Notes: a model not told the origin generated them from the sequence alone. DNA of 64,000 nt from Amycolatopsis bullii (GCF_014654205.1 NZ_BNAW01000024.1:61521-125520); one strand, 5' to 3'. Shown: positions 25,229-35,683, numbered from the stretch's first letter. Numbers and translations: made by a program.

Positions 25229-27604
25229 ATGGGGGCCGTGAGCACAGACGACGGCAGCACGCCCGCACCGCGGAGGCGACGGAACCCGGCCAGCGGATCT
25301 TCCGAGACGGCGAAGAAGGCCACCACCGCCAAACCGGCGAGCGCGAAGAAGGTCCCGTCGAAGTCCACCGCGCGCGACACCGCCGCCCGTGCCACCGCCG
25401 GCAAGGCCCGCACCCGCAAGACCACGTCTCCGGCGGCGACGACCACGCGGCGCCGCAGCTCCACGCAGGGCAACCCGCGCGGCGCCGAGGAGTTCCGGGC
25501 CGTCCCGTCGGCGCCGCCCGCGGTCACCGCGGCGCCGACAGCCGTCGAGACGCTGCCCGACGACCGGTACTTCAACCGCGAGCTGTCGTGGCAGGACTTC
25601 AACGCGCGTGTGCTCGCGCTGGCCGAGGACGAGTCGCAGCCGCTGCTGGAGCGGGCGAAGTTCCTCGCCATCTTCGCGTCCAATCTGGACGAGTTCTACA
25701 TGGTCCGCGTCGCCGGCCTGAAGCGCCGCGACGAGACCGGCCTGCTGGTGCGCAGCGCGGACGGGCTCACCCCGCGCGAGCAGCTCGGCTACATCGCCAA
25801 GCGCAACCAGGACCTCGTCGAGCGGCAGACCGGCGCCTTCGAGAAGCACCTGCGCCCGCAGCTGGCCGAGCAGGACATCCACATCGTCGGCTGGGCCGAC
25901 CTGGCCGGCGCCGACCAGCTGCGGCTGTCCAGCTACTTCTCCGAGCAGATCTTCCCGGTGCTGACGCCCCTGGCCGTCGACCCGGCGCACCCCTTCCCCT
26001 ACATTTCGGGCCTCTCCCTCAACCTCGCGGTGACGGTCCGCGACCCGGAAGGCGGCACCGAGCGCTTCGCCAGGGTGAAGGTGCCGAGCAACGTGCCGCG
26101 CCTGATGCGCGTCGAGACCGAGCGAACCAGCCGGACGGCGACGTTCCTCCCCCTCGAAGAGCTCATCGCCGCGCACCTGGGCGAGCTGTTCACCGGCATG
26201 GACGTCACCGAGCACCACGTCTTCCGCGTCACCCGCAACGCCGACTTCGAGGTCGACGAGGACCGTGACGAGGACCTCCTCCAGGCCCTCGAGCGCGAGC
26301 TGGCGCAGCGCCGCTTCGGCCCGCCGGTGCGCCTGGAAGTCGCGCAGGACATGAGCGAGCACATGCTCGAGCTGCTGCTGCGCGAGCTGGACGTCGACCC
26401 GGCCGACGTCGTCGAGGTGCCCGGCCTGCTCGACCTGACCTGCCTGCACCAGCTGTCCGCTGTGGACCGCAAGGAGCTGAAGGACCGGCCGTTCGTCCCG
26501 GCGACGCACCCGGCGTTCGGCGAGCGCGAGACGCCCAAGAGCGTCTTCGCGACGCTGCGCGAGGGTGACGTGCTGGTGCACCACCCGTACGACTCGTTCT
26601 CGACGAGTGTGCAGCGGTTCATCGAGCAGGCTGCGGCCGACTCGAAGGTGCTGGCGATCAAGCAGACGCTGTACCGGACGTCGGGTGACTCCCCGATCGT
26701 CGACGCGCTGATCGACGCCGCGGAGGCGGGCAAGCAGGTCGTCGCGCTGGTGGAGATCAAGGCGCGGTTCGACGAGCAGGCGAACATCACCTGGGCGCGG
26801 ACGCTGGAGCGCGCGGGCGTGCACGTCGTGTACGGCCTGGTCGGGCTGAAGACGCACTGCAAGGTGTCGATGATCGTGCGCCAGGAGGGCTCGACCATCC
26901 GCCGCTACTGCCACATCGGCACCGGCAACTACAACCCGAAGACAGCGCGGCTGTACGAGGACATCGGCCTGTTCACCGCCGACCCGAGCATCGGCGCGGA
27001 CGTCACGGACCTGTTCAACGTGCTCACCGGCTACTCGCGGCAGGACACCTACCGGACGATCCTGACGTCGCCGCACGGTATCCGCCGCGGCATCGTGCGC
27101 GCGATCGGCGAGGAGATCGAGCTGGCGCGGGCCGGGCAGGCCGCCGGGATCCGGATCAAGTGCAACTCCCTGGTCGACGAGCAGGTCATCGACGCGCTCT
27201 ACCACGCGTCGCAGGCCGGGGTGCCGGTCGAGATCGTGGTGCGCGGGATCTGCACGCTCAAGCCCGGCGTCGAAGGGCTGTCGGAGAACATCCACGTCCG
27301 GTCGATCCTCGGCCGGTTCCTGGAGCACTCGCGGATCTTCAACTTCCGCGCGGGCGGGACGCACTGGATCGGCAGCGCGGACATGATGCACCGCAACCTG
27401 GACCGGCGGATCGAGGCGCTGGTGCGCGTCAAGGACCCGAAGCTCACCGCGCAGCTCGACAACATCTTCGACTCGGCGCTGGACCCGGAGACGCGCTGCT
27501 GGGTGCTGACGGCGAGCGGCGAGTGGTCGCCGTTCCCGGCCGAGGGCTCGCGTGTGCGTGACCACCAGCTGGAGCTGGCGAAGCTGCACGGGGCTGCCGG
27601 ATGA
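25229..27604 (+). CDS. ppk: Polyphosphate kinase 1 with Lys/Thr/Ala-rich N-terminal tail
   Basis: A 791-residue PPK1 that polymerises ATP gamma-phosphate into polyphosphate. The conserved core begins near residue 110 with DRYFNRELSWQDFNARVL and includes NLDEFYMVRVAGL, YDSFSTSVQRFIEQAA, ALVEIKARFDE, the histidine-phosphate region KTHCKVSMIV, and HIGTGNYNPKTARLYEDIG. The first 105 residues are absent from typical PPK1: a basic tail with AKKATTAKPASAKK and TARATAGKARTRK, like histone H1 or the HupB tail. Start ATG 25229 or GTG 25238. The mutT1 gene overlaps its stop by four bases. Confidence 0.96.
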   Translation: MGAVSTDDGSTPAPRRRRNPASGSSETAKKATTAKPASAKKVPSKSTARDTAARATAGKARTRKTTSPAATTTRRRSSTQGNPRGAEEFRAVPSAPPAVTAAPTAVETLPDDRYFNRELSWQDFNARVLALAEDESQPLLERAKFLAIFASNLDEFYMVRVAGLKRRDETGLLVRSADGLTPREQLGYIAKRNQDLVERQTGAFEKHLRPQLAEQDIHIVGWADLAGADQLRLSSYFSEQIFPVLTPLAVDPAHPFPYISGLSLNLAVTVRDPEGGTERFARVKVPSNVPRLMRVETERTSRTATFLPLEELIAAHLGELFTGMDVTEHHVFRVTRNADFEVDEDRDEDLLQALERELAQRRFGPPVRLEVAQDMSEHMLELLLRELDVDPADVVEVPGLLDLTCLHQLSAVDRKELKDRPFVPATHPAFGERETPKSVFATLREGDVLVHHPYDSFSTSVQRFIEQAAADSKVLAIKQTLYRTSGDSPIVDALIDAAEAGKQVVALVEIKARFDEQANITWARTLERAGVHVVYGLVGLKTHCKVSMIVRQEGSTIRRYCHIGTGNYNPKTARLYEDIGLFTADPSIGADVTDLFNVLTGYSRQDTYRTILTSPHGIRRGIVRAIGEEIELARAGQAAGIRIKCNSLVDEQVIDALYHASQAGVPVEIVVRGICTLKPGVEGLSENIHVRSILGRFLEHSRIFNFRAGGTHWIGSADMMHRNLDRRIEALVRVKDPKLTAQLDNIFDSALDPETRCWVLTASGEWSPFPAEGSRVRDHQLELAKLHGAAG

Positions 27605-28554
27605 CCCAGGAGGTACGGGCGGCCGGCGCGGTGCTGTGGCGCGTCGCCGGGGGCGCGACGGAGGTCGCGCTGGTGCACCGCCCGCGGTACGACGACTGGT
27701 CGTTCCCGAAGGGCAAGCTCGACCCCGGCGAGACGATCGCCGAGGCCGCGGTGCGCGAAGTGCGGGAGGAGACCGGGTTCACGGCGGTCCTCGGCCGTTC
27801 CCTGGCCCGCACGGCGTACCGGGTGCCGTCCCGCACCGGCTCCGGCACGGTGCCGAAGACGGTCGACTACTTCGCGGCGGAAGCGGTCTCCGGCGAGTTC
27901 GAGGCGAACGACGAGGTCGACGAGCTGCGCTGGCTCGACCCGATGGCAGCGGAAAAGCTGCTGACGCGGCCGGAGGACGTCCGGGTGCTGCGGGCGTTCG
28001 GCGAGCTGCCGGTGGGGTTGACGACGCTGTTGCTGGTGCGGCACGCCAAGGCGGGCAAGCGCGACGAGTGGTCCGGCGACGACGACCTCCGGCCGTTGTC
28101 CGAGGCGGGCCAGCGCCAGGCGGCGGCGCTGCGCCGGGTCCTGTCGCTGTTCGGCCCGGACCGCGTGCTGTCGGCGCCGAGGCTGCGCTGCGTGCAGACG
28201 GTCCACGGAGTCGCGGAGGACGTCACGGCCGAGGTCCGCCACGAGCCGTTGTTCTCGGAAGAGGGCTATTGGCCGGACCCGGTTCTGGGCATAGCGCGGC
28301 TGCTGGCGGTGGCCGGAGACGGCGGAACACCGGTGGTCTGCAGCCAGGGCGGAGTGATCCCGGACCTGGTGAGCGCCCTGGCAGACCGCGACGGGGTGAA
28401 GCTGTCGGCGGCACGCGGCGGGGTGGTGCCGAGCAAGAAGGGTTCGTTCTGGGTGTTGTCGTTCCGCCCGCCGACGGATTCGGAAGGTCCGGTGCTCCTG
28501 GCGGCGGACTACCACCCGAGCGCCCTCCCGGCCCCCTCCCCCAGCCACTCCTGA
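27601..28554 (+). CDS. mutT1: MutT1: Nudix hydrolase fused to histidine phosphatase
   Basis: A 317-residue two-domain protein that cleans 8-oxo-dGTP and diadenosine polyphosphates in mycobacteria. Residues about 1-135 form the Nudix domain with the Nudix box GETIAEAAVREVREETGF preceded by WSFPKGKLDP. Residues about 140-300 are a histidine-phosphatase domain with the catalytic LLLVRHAKAG, though a canonical second RHG pair is only weakly visible (CSQGGVIPD, where Gln replaces the usual His). The ATG overlaps the ppk stop, so the two are coupled. Orthologue position: Rv2985. Confidence 0.93.
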   Translation: MTQEVRAAGAVLWRVAGGATEVALVHRPRYDDWSFPKGKLDPGETIAEAAVREVREETGFTAVLGRSLARTAYRVPSRTGSGTVPKTVDYFAAEAVSGEFEANDEVDELRWLDPMAAEKLLTRPEDVRVLRAFGELPVGLTTLLLVRHAKAGKRDEWSGDDDLRPLSEAGQRQAAALRRVLSLFGPDRVLSAPRLRCVQTVHGVAEDVTAEVRHEPLFSEEGYWPDPVLGIARLLAVAGDGGTPVVCSQGGVIPDLVSALADRDGVKLSAARGGVVPSKKGSFWVLSFRPPTDSEGPVLLAADYHPSALPAPSPSHS

Positions 28555-28586
28555 GCGCGTCTGTCCGCAGCCAGCCGCTCCCGAGC

Positions 28587-28700
28587 CGTCTGTCCACATC
28601 CAGCCGGTGCTGTGGACAGTTCCGGCCGACAGAGGCCGATCCGCCGGTTTCGTCGCCCACCACCGATAGACTGGACCTGGGGACGCCCCCCCGGAGAGGG
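28587..28700 (+). repeat. Dispersed intergenic module, copy 3
   Basis: Inverted pair CTGTCCACA (28590-28598) and TGTGGACAG (28611-28619), then a GTCGCC-rich stretch, CGATAGACTGGACC near 28665, and a G/C-run palindrome (GGGGACGCCCCCC). A 29-bp near-duplication of the upstream half (GTCTGTCCGCAGCCAGCC) precedes it. It sits downstream of mutT1 and points into a gene-free stretch. Confidence 0.65.
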
Positions 28701-29137
28701 TGGGGGAGCTTCCGGGCCCGCTCCGCGGCTTCACCGCCGTGAACCGGGACGCTGACGCCCCAACCGGCACCCCACCCAGACCTCCCCACCGCCCCGATCC
28801 GAAGCCACAACACGGCCGGCAGCGCCGGGTCAAGGCACGCTTTCCCGCCTTGACCCGGCACTGCCGGCCGTCGTCACAATTGTGGCTCGGGGTGGTGGAC
28901 ACCCACCTACCCATCGGCCAAGGCACCCCGGCTCATCGCCCAAGGCGACCTGACACCACCCAGCTCAGCCACACCTTCAGGCCGAGCCCAACCAGAAACC
29001 CCCACTCACCACCGCAACAGCGACCGACTTCGCCGAAACCCTCCCGGAGAGCCCAAGAGCGCCGCCGTCACGACAAGACAGCGGCATGACAGTCGATCTT
29101 GGTGTACTTGTCCCGGGTCCCGCTGGGCTGCGCCGGG
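28701..29137. other. Gene-free stretch between mutT1 and the SARP gene
   Basis: No supported gene. It holds the hairpin repeat at 28813-28870. An open frame across 28700-29089 is basic and Pro-rich and runs through repeats, so it is not called. Confidence 0.6.
28813..28870. repeat. Long-armed hairpin repeat, copy A
   Basis: Arms of 24 bases at 28813-28836 and 28847-28870 match at 23 of 24 positions around a 10-base loop; the core is CCGGGTCAAGGC / GCCTTGACCCGG. A diverged copy in the opposite orientation lies at 63934-63991, and similarity extends about 30 bases beyond the hairpin on one side (CGTCGTCACAAT...GGGGTGGTGG). Confidence 0.85.
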
Positions 29138-31981
29138 CTAGGGGTACGGCGCATCCCCGGGCGAGGGGGTTTCTGTCGGCACCGTGGCCAACAGGGCCTG
29201 GACCTCCGCGGCGCGGGGGTCGCCGAGGCGCTGGCTGACCGTCAGCGCCTCGGCCCAATGGCCACCGGCCTCGTGCGAGCGGCCGGTGCGGCGCTTCAGC
29301 CGGCCGAGCGTGATCTGGACGTCGATCGTCCCGTAGTCGGCGTTCAGCTCCTTCAGCTCGGCGAGCGCGTCGAGCCCCGCCCGCTCCGCTTCGCCGTGTC
29401 GGCCGGCTCCTTCGAGAGCCTCGGCGACGTTCCCCAGCGCGAGCGCCGCGTGGTAGCGATCACCGAGTTCGGCGAAGGCTTCATGCGCTGCCTGGGCGGC
29501 TTCGGCGGCGTGGTCGTAGTCGCGGAGGCCGATTCGGCTGGCGCTGACGTTGAGGAGCGCGTGCGGCACGAACGTGCGCTGGCCGTGGTCGCGCGCGAGG
29601 TGGACGGCTTTGAGGGCGTAGCGCTCGGCTTCGGCGTATTCGGCACGGACGTAGTAGGCGCCGGCGAGGTTGGACAGGATCGCCACCGTCAACGCGGTGC
29701 CGTCGCCGCCCTCGGACGCCGCGCGCGCCTCCTCCAGCGCTTCGATCGCCTTGTCGGGCTGGAGGGTGCGCAGGTAGGCCGAACCGAGGTTGTTGGCGCT
29801 GTACTGCAGACCCATCCCGTCGCCGGCCTCCCGCGTGGCGGCGACGGCCGCGCGTGCCGTGGTGATCCAGTCGTCGCGGTCGTGGCGCTCGGCGAAGAAG
29901 CCGCGCAGGAGCCAGGCGAGTTTCCAGGCGTGCGCGGTCCAGCCGCGACCGGCGGCGATGCCGACGAGCGCCGTGAGGGCGTGGCGTTCGGTGGTGTACC
30001 AGGCGATCGTCTGCTCGTGCTGCGCGAAGCCGACGGGCGGCAGCGGCGGGGGGTCGAGCGTGATGTCGTCGGTGAGCAGGTCGGGACGGACCAGTTTGTT
30101 CGCCTCGGCGACGCTGGCGAGGTACCAGTCGACGAGCCGGCGCAGCGCCGCCGTGCGCTCGGCCTCCGTCGTTTCGGTTTCGACGAGCTCGCCCGCGTAG
30201 ACGCGCAGCAGGTCGTGGAACTGGTAGCGGTCGGTGCCGGGCTGGTTGAGCAGGTGGGCGGCGGCGAGCTGGTCGGCGAGTTCGCGCGCTTCACGCAGGT
30301 CCGCACCGGCGAGCGCGGCGGCCGAGGAGAGGCTGAAGCCGTGGCCGGGGTGCAGGCCGAGCAGCCGGAAGAAGCGGGCTGCGGCCGGGCGCAGTGCTTT
30401 GTACGACCAGGAGAACGCGGCCCGGAGGTCGGTTCCGGCGTCCTGCGGGTCGCGGAGGGTGTCGAGCCGCAGCCGCTGGTCGCGGAGTTCTTCGACGATG
30501 CCGGCGAGCGAGACGCCGGAGAACCGCGAAGCGCGTTCCCCGGCCAGCGCCAGTGCCAGCGGCAGGCGGCCGCAGAGCTGCACGAGTTCGGCGACGGCGC
30601 CGGGTTCGGCGGCGAGGCGCTGCGACCCGACGCTCCCGGCGAGCAGCGCGGTCGCGTCGCGGTCGTCGAAGGAGCGCAGGGCGATGCGGCGGGCGCCGTC
30701 GCGGGCGACGAGGCCGCGCAGCTGGTTGCGGCTGGTCACGACGACGAGGTTGCCGGGCCCCGGCAGGAGCGGGCGGACCTGGTCGGCGTCGCGGGCGTTG
30801 TCGAGGAGCATGAGGGTGCGGCTGCCCGCCAGCCTGCTCCGCAGCAGCGCCGAACGTTCCTCCACAGTGGAGGGCAGGGTCTCGGCCGGGACGCCGAGGG
30901 CGCGCAGGAAGCCGGCCAGCGCGGCGCCGGGCGTGACCGGGGTGTCCGCGGAGTGGCCGCGCAGGTCGAGGAACAGCTGGCCGCCGGGGAAGCGGTCGCG
31001 GACGCGGTGGGACCAGTGCACGGCCAGGGACGTCTTCCCGACGCCGGCGGTGCCTTCGATGACGACGATGCCGGACGCGCCACCGGGTGGCAGCCGGTCC
31101 AGTTCGGCGAGTTCGGGGCCGCGGCCGGTGAACCCGGCGACGTCGAAAGGCAGTTGCCGCGGCACGGTGTGGACGGCCGGGTCGGCGTCGGCGGCGAGCA
31201 GTTCGGCGTGCAGGCGACGGAGGTCTTCGCCGGGTTCGACGCCCAGTTCGTCGGCCAGCAACGCCCGCAGGCCGGCGTAGCGGGCCAGCGCTTCGGCGCG
31301 GCGCCCGGCCCGGGCGAGGGTGCGCACCAGCCGTTCCCACAACGACTCCCGCAGCGGGTGCTGGGCGACGAGGTCGGTGAGTTCGGCGATCAGCCGCGCG
31401 TCGGGGACGAGCCCGGCGTCGAGATCGATCCGCTGCTCGACGGCGAAGAGGTACCGCTCGGTCAGCAGCGGTTCCCATTCGGCGGCCAGAGTGGGTGAGC
31501 CGACGCCTTCGAGGGGGACCCCGCCCCAGCCGTCGAGCGCGGTAGTGAGCAGGTCCCGGCGGCGGGCGGGTTCCGTCGCGGCGGCGGCCTGGTCGAGGGT
31601 CTGGAGGAAGCGCAGGGCGTCCACCCGGGACGGGTCGACGACCAGCCGGTAGCCGTCCGGTTCGGTGACGACGGTGTCTTCGCCGCAGAGCCGGCGCAGG
31701 CGCATCACGTAGGTCTGCAGGCTGCCGCGGATGTGCGCGGGCGGGGTCTCGCCCCAGACCCCGCGCGCGAGGGCATCGATCGACACGAGACGGCCGGCGG
31801 CGAGCGCGAGCGTGGCGAGCAGCGCACGCTGGCGGGAACTGGTCAGCACGACCGGCGAACCGTCGACGAGCACCTGGAACGGGCCGAGCAGCCGGATGTC
31901 GATGGTGGTCGCCCCCAGGTAAGCCGTCGCGCACCGCCGGGCCCGCGCCGCATGCGGGCCCCGAGGAAGGCAGCGTGGCAT
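29138..31981 (-). CDS. AfsR/SARP family regulator: BTAD, NB-ARC ATPase and TPR domains
   Basis: About 947 residues. The N-terminal OmpR-like winged helix begins with TIDIRLLGPFQVLVDG, followed by the bacterial transcriptional activator domain (to about residue 265), an NB-ARC/STAND ATPase with Walker A EGTAGVGKTSLAVHW and Walker B TLMLLDNARD, and a C-terminal TPR array (about residues 650-930, helices such as ALTVAILSNLAGAYYVRAEYAEAERYALKAV split over several repeats). Proteins of this build activate antibiotic and secondary-metabolite genes; no cluster is in the window, so the target is unknown. The start is ATG 31981 or GTG 31984, neither with a ribosome site; the conserved fold starts about 25 residues later. 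Confidence 0.92.
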   Translation of the reverse strand: MPRCLPRGPHAARARRCATAYLGATTIDIRLLGPFQVLVDGSPVVLTSSRQRALLATLALAAGRLVSIDALARGVWGETPPAHIRGSLQTYVMRLRRLCGEDTVVTEPDGYRLVVDPSRVDALRFLQTLDQAAAATEPARRRDLLTTALDGWGGVPLEGVGSPTLAAEWEPLLTERYLFAVEQRIDLDAGLVPDARLIAELTDLVAQHPLRESLWERLVRTLARAGRRAEALARYAGLRALLADELGVEPGEDLRRLHAELLAADADPAVHTVPRQLPFDVAGFTGRGPELAELDRLPPGGASGIVVIEGTAGVGKTSLAVHWSHRVRDRFPGGQLFLDLRGHSADTPVTPGAALAGFLRALGVPAETLPSTVEERSALLRSRLAGSRTLMLLDNARDADQVRPLLPGPGNLVVVTSRNQLRGLVARDGARRIALRSFDDRDATALLAGSVGSQRLAAEPGAVAELVQLCGRLPLALALAGERASRFSGVSLAGIVEELRDQRLRLDTLRDPQDAGTDLRAAFSWSYKALRPAAARFFRLLGLHPGHGFSLSSAAALAGADLREARELADQLAAAHLLNQPGTDRYQFHDLLRVYAGELVETETTEAERTAALRRLVDWYLASVAEANKLVRPDLLTDDITLDPPPLPPVGFAQHEQTIAWYTTERHALTALVGIAAGRGWTAHAWKLAWLLRGFFAERHDRDDWITTARAAVAATREAGDGMGLQYSANNLGSAYLRTLQPDKAIEALEEARAASEGGDGTALTVAILSNLAGAYYVRAEYAEAERYALKAVHLARDHGQRTFVPHALLNVSASRIGLRDYDHAAEAAQAAHEAFAELGDRYHAALALGNVAEALEGAGRHGEAERAGLDALAELKELNADYGTIDVQITLGRLKRRTGRSHEAGGHWAEALTVSQRLGDPRAAEVQALLATVPTETPSPGDAPYP

Positions 31982-32150
31982 CACTCGGCCGGGCGCTCAA
32001 GCAACTTTGCGAAATTGGGCGGAGCCGGTCCCGGGCCGGGGGTTGCGCCGGGTGGGTGACGCGGGGTGTCCATTCGGGAGACTGCGGTCGGCGGTGGGTG
32101 ACTTGCCACCCGCCTGCGGTCGACGGACGCGGCGGTCGCTCTACCGGGAC

Positions 32151-32360
32151 GGTCGGTTCGCGCACCCGGAGGGTCGGCCGCCGTACCGGGACGGCCGGTT
32201 CGCGTACCGGGACGGTCGGAGGGTGTACCTGGGCAGTCGGCTCGCGTATCCCGAGAGTCGGTTCGCGAGCCCGGACAGTCGGCTCGCGTACCGGGAGGGT
32301 CGGCCTGCGTACCCCAGCGGTCGGCTTGCGTACCTGGACGGTCGGCTTGTGTCTCCCGAG
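32151..32360. repeat. Ten-copy 21-bp tandem repeat, direct orientation
   Basis: Ten diverged copies with exact 21-bp period; the shared core is GGTCGGYTYGCGTACC followed by GGGAC or CGGAG. It is a 3-multiple, so one strand reads as GRxAYxx heptapeptides and the other as PTVxVRE heptapeptides, but no start signal or conserved protein context supports coding. Inverted copies follow at 32459-32563, and two more copies are at 59223-59271. Confidence 0.9.
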
Positions 32361-32458
32361 GGTCGGATCACTTGCCTCGCCGATCTTCGCGGGCACCGGG
32401 GCTCGGTTTGCTTGCGCAGACAGCCGGTTCGCCGCGCTCGATCCGATCCGCGCGCGCC

Positions 32459-32563
32459 GACTGTCCAGGTACGCGAGCCGACTGCGCAGGTACGCAGGCC
32501 GACCCTCCAGGTACGCAGGCCGACCCTGCCGGTACGCAGGTCGACCCTCCCGGTACGGCGGCC
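32459..32563. repeat. Five-copy 21-bp tandem repeat, inverted orientation
   Basis: Five head-to-tail 21-bp units (CAGGTACGCAGGCCGACC core) that are reverse complements of the array at 32151-32360, separated from it by about 98 bases. The two arrays could pair as one large cruciform or RNA hairpin. Confidence 0.88.
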
Positions 32564-32605
32564 GTCCTGGCGGGCGCGGATCAGTTCTGCCGCAGGCCGG
32601 ACATG

Positions 32606-32642
32606 CGGCAGGGCCCCGCGCACGTCGCGCGGGGCCCTGCCG
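32606..32642 (-). terminator. Palindrome downstream of hupB copy 1
   Basis: Perfect 16-base arms (CGGCAGGGCCCCGCGC) at 32606-32621 and 32627-32642 with a 5-base loop, 82 bases after the hupB1 stop. No T-run follows. Similar GGGCCCCGC hairpins follow the other two hup genes. Confidence 0.7.
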
Positions 32643-32724
32643 GAAAGCTCGTTCAGCTCGGGGTCGCCCCCTGGGGGTCCCCCGGATTTCACGTTACCGC
32701 AGGGGTACGACAGTTTTCGGCGGC

Positions 32725-33417
32725 TCAGTCCTTCTTCGCCGCGGCCGAGGTCCGCCTGGCCGGGGTCTTTGCCGCGGTGGTCTTTGTTCCGGTGGTGGTC
32801 TTTGCCGCGGTGGACTTGGCAGCAGTGGTGGTCTTGGCCGCGGTGGTCCAGGCCGCCGGAGCCTTGCGGGTCGCGGTCGTCTTCGCGGCGGTGCTCTTTG
32901 CGGTAGTGCTCTTCGCAGCCGGGGACTTCGCGGCAGTGCTCTTCGCGGCCGTCGTCTTGGCAGCCGTCGTCTTGGTCGTGGCCGGCTTCGCTGCCGTTGC
33001 GCGAGTCTTCGTGGCCGCCGGCTTCGCCGCCGCCGAACCAGTTCGCGTGGTCGTCGAACGCGTCGTCGCCGGCTTCGGGGCCGCGGCCGCGCGGGAAGTG
33101 CTCGTCGCGCGCCTCGCCGGGGTGGCCTTCGGCAGCTTCTTCGCTCCGGAAACGACGTCCCTGAAGGTGGTGCCGGCGCGGAACGCGGGCACGTTCGTCT
33201 TCTTCACCCGCACCGCTTCGCCCGTGCGCGGGTTGCGGGCCGTCCGGGCCGCGCGGGCCCGCTTCTCGAACACCCCGAAGCCGGTGATGTTGACCTTTTC
33301 GCCCTTGTTGACCGTCCGGATGATGATGTCGACCAGACCGTCGACCGCCTCGGCGGCGGCCTTCTTGTCGCCCAGGCGCTCGGTCAGCGCCTCGATCAGC
33401 TGGGCCTTGTTGGCCAT
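32725..33417 (-). CDS. hupB: HU-family nucleoid protein with Lys/Ala/Thr tail, copy 1 (HupB/HLP)
   Basis: 230 residues. Residues 1-about 95 are a complete HU fold: MANKAQLIEALTERLGDKKA, VNITGFGVFEKRARAARTAR, and the DNA-intercalating arm with NPRTGEAVRVKKTNVPAF. The rest is a disordered histone-H1-like tail of TAAK/AAKS/TTAK repeats ending ARRTSAAAKKD. It compacts DNA; in mycobacteria the tail is heavily acetylated and binds DNA and other partners. This copy is the syntenic one beside leuD (Rv2986c). Compared with copies 2 and 3 its HU core differs at several sites (for example TERLGDKKAAAEAV and FRDVVSGAKK). Confidence 0.96.
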   Translation of the reverse strand: MANKAQLIEALTERLGDKKAAAEAVDGLVDIIIRTVNKGEKVNITGFGVFEKRARAARTARNPRTGEAVRVKKTNVPAFRAGTTFRDVVSGAKKLPKATPARRATSTSRAAAAPKPATTRSTTTRTGSAAAKPAATKTRATAAKPATTKTTAAKTTAAKSTAAKSPAAKSTTAKSTAAKTTATRKAPAAWTTAAKTTTAAKSTAAKTTTGTKTTAAKTPARRTSAAAKKD

Positions 33418-33468
33418 GTCCAGTCCTCCAGGAAGGATCCGCGGCCGCGTCGGCCGGCTAGCGACACG

Positions 33469-33499
33469 GTATTACCACGGCAGCGCAAATCCAACCGGC
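33469..33499 (-). promoter_or_regulatory. hupB copy 1 promoter region
   Basis: On the minus strand GTTGGATTTGCGC is followed by TGGTAATACCGTG; TAATAC at 33474-33469 with TGG just before it forms an extended -10. The same block precedes copies 2 and 3. The ribosome site is TGGAGGACTGGAC before the ATG. Confidence 0.65.
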
Positions 33500-33573
33500 C
33501 CGCGGGACTTTCCCTTGCGCCGGGACGGATTCCGCCACGGCCCTCACCCCTGGCCAGAGGACAATCCGGAAAC

Positions 33574-33617
33574 AAAAAAGGGGCGGAATCCCTGTATGAC
33601 ACAAGGGATTCCGCCCC
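33574..33617 (-). terminator. Intrinsic terminator of the leuCD operon
   Basis: Perfect 14-base arms (33580-33593 and 33604-33617) with a 10-base loop, followed on the minus strand by TTTTTTG. It begins ten bases after the leuD stop and insulates hupB from leuCD. Confidence 0.93.
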
Positions 33618-33626
33618 GAAATCAGC

Positions 33627-34229
33627 CTAGCTCGCCGCCACCGGTGTCGTCGTCGGCTTCCAGGACGGGCGGCTCGCCTCGAAGCTGTCGATCTCACCGG
33701 CATGGCGCAACGTCAGCGCGATGTCGTCGAGACCTTCCAGCAGCCGCCAGCGGACGTAGTCGTCGATCTGGAAGGGCGCGGTGAAGTCCTTGGCGCGCAC
33801 GGTCTTGGTTTCGAGGTCGACCGTGACCTCGGTGCCGGGCTCGTTCTCCAGCAGCTTCCAGAGCAGCTCGACGTCGTGCTGCTCGCACTGCGCGGCCACC
33901 AGGCCGCCCTTGCCGGAGTTCCCGCGGAAGATGTCGGCGAACCGGGCGGAGATGACGACCTTGAAGCCGTAGTCCATCAGCGCCCAGACGGCGTGCTCGC
34001 GGGAGGAACCGGTTCCGAAGTCCGGTCCCGCGACCAGCACGCTCCCGTTCCGGAACGGCTCCTGGTTGAGGATGAAGTCCTCGTCGCCGCGCCAGGCGGC
34101 GAACAGGCCGTCCTCGAACCCGGTCCGGGTCACCCGCTTGAGGTAGACCGCCGGGATGATCTGGTCGGTGTCCACGTTGGACCTGCGCAGCGGGACGCCG
34201 ACGCCGGTGTGCTGGGTGAACGGTTCCAT
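33627..34229 (-). CDS. leuD: 3-isopropylmalate dehydratase small subunit
   Basis: A 200-residue swivel-domain subunit of isopropylmalate isomerase in leucine synthesis. It shows VPLRRSNVDTDQIIPAVYLK near the N-terminus and the substrate loop VAGPDFGTGSSREHAVWAL. It lies 20 bases after leuC and ends before a strong terminator. The ATG at 34229 follows GAGGAGC. Confidence 0.97.
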   Translation of the reverse strand: MEPFTQHTGVGVPLRRSNVDTDQIIPAVYLKRVTRTGFEDGLFAAWRGDEDFILNQEPFRNGSVLVAGPDFGTGSSREHAVWALMDYGFKVVISARFADIFRGNSGKGGLVAAQCEQHDVELLWKLLENEPGTEVTVDLETKTVRAKDFTAPFQIDDYVRWRLLEGLDDIALTLRHAGEIDSFEASRPSWKPTTTPVAAS

Positions 34230-34249
34230 GGCTGTAGCTCCTCGGGTGG

Positions 34250-35683
<1,434 letters not shown>

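Noticed and set aside
28700..29089. Open frame of 129 codons after mutT1
   Set aside because: Composition is Pro/Arg/His-rich and it crosses the hairpin repeat; no start signal.
32140..32570. Repeat-rich open frames encoding heptapeptide proteins
   Set aside because: Long frames exist on both strands only because the period is a multiple of three; no ribosome site, no known fold, and they run into neighbouring genes.
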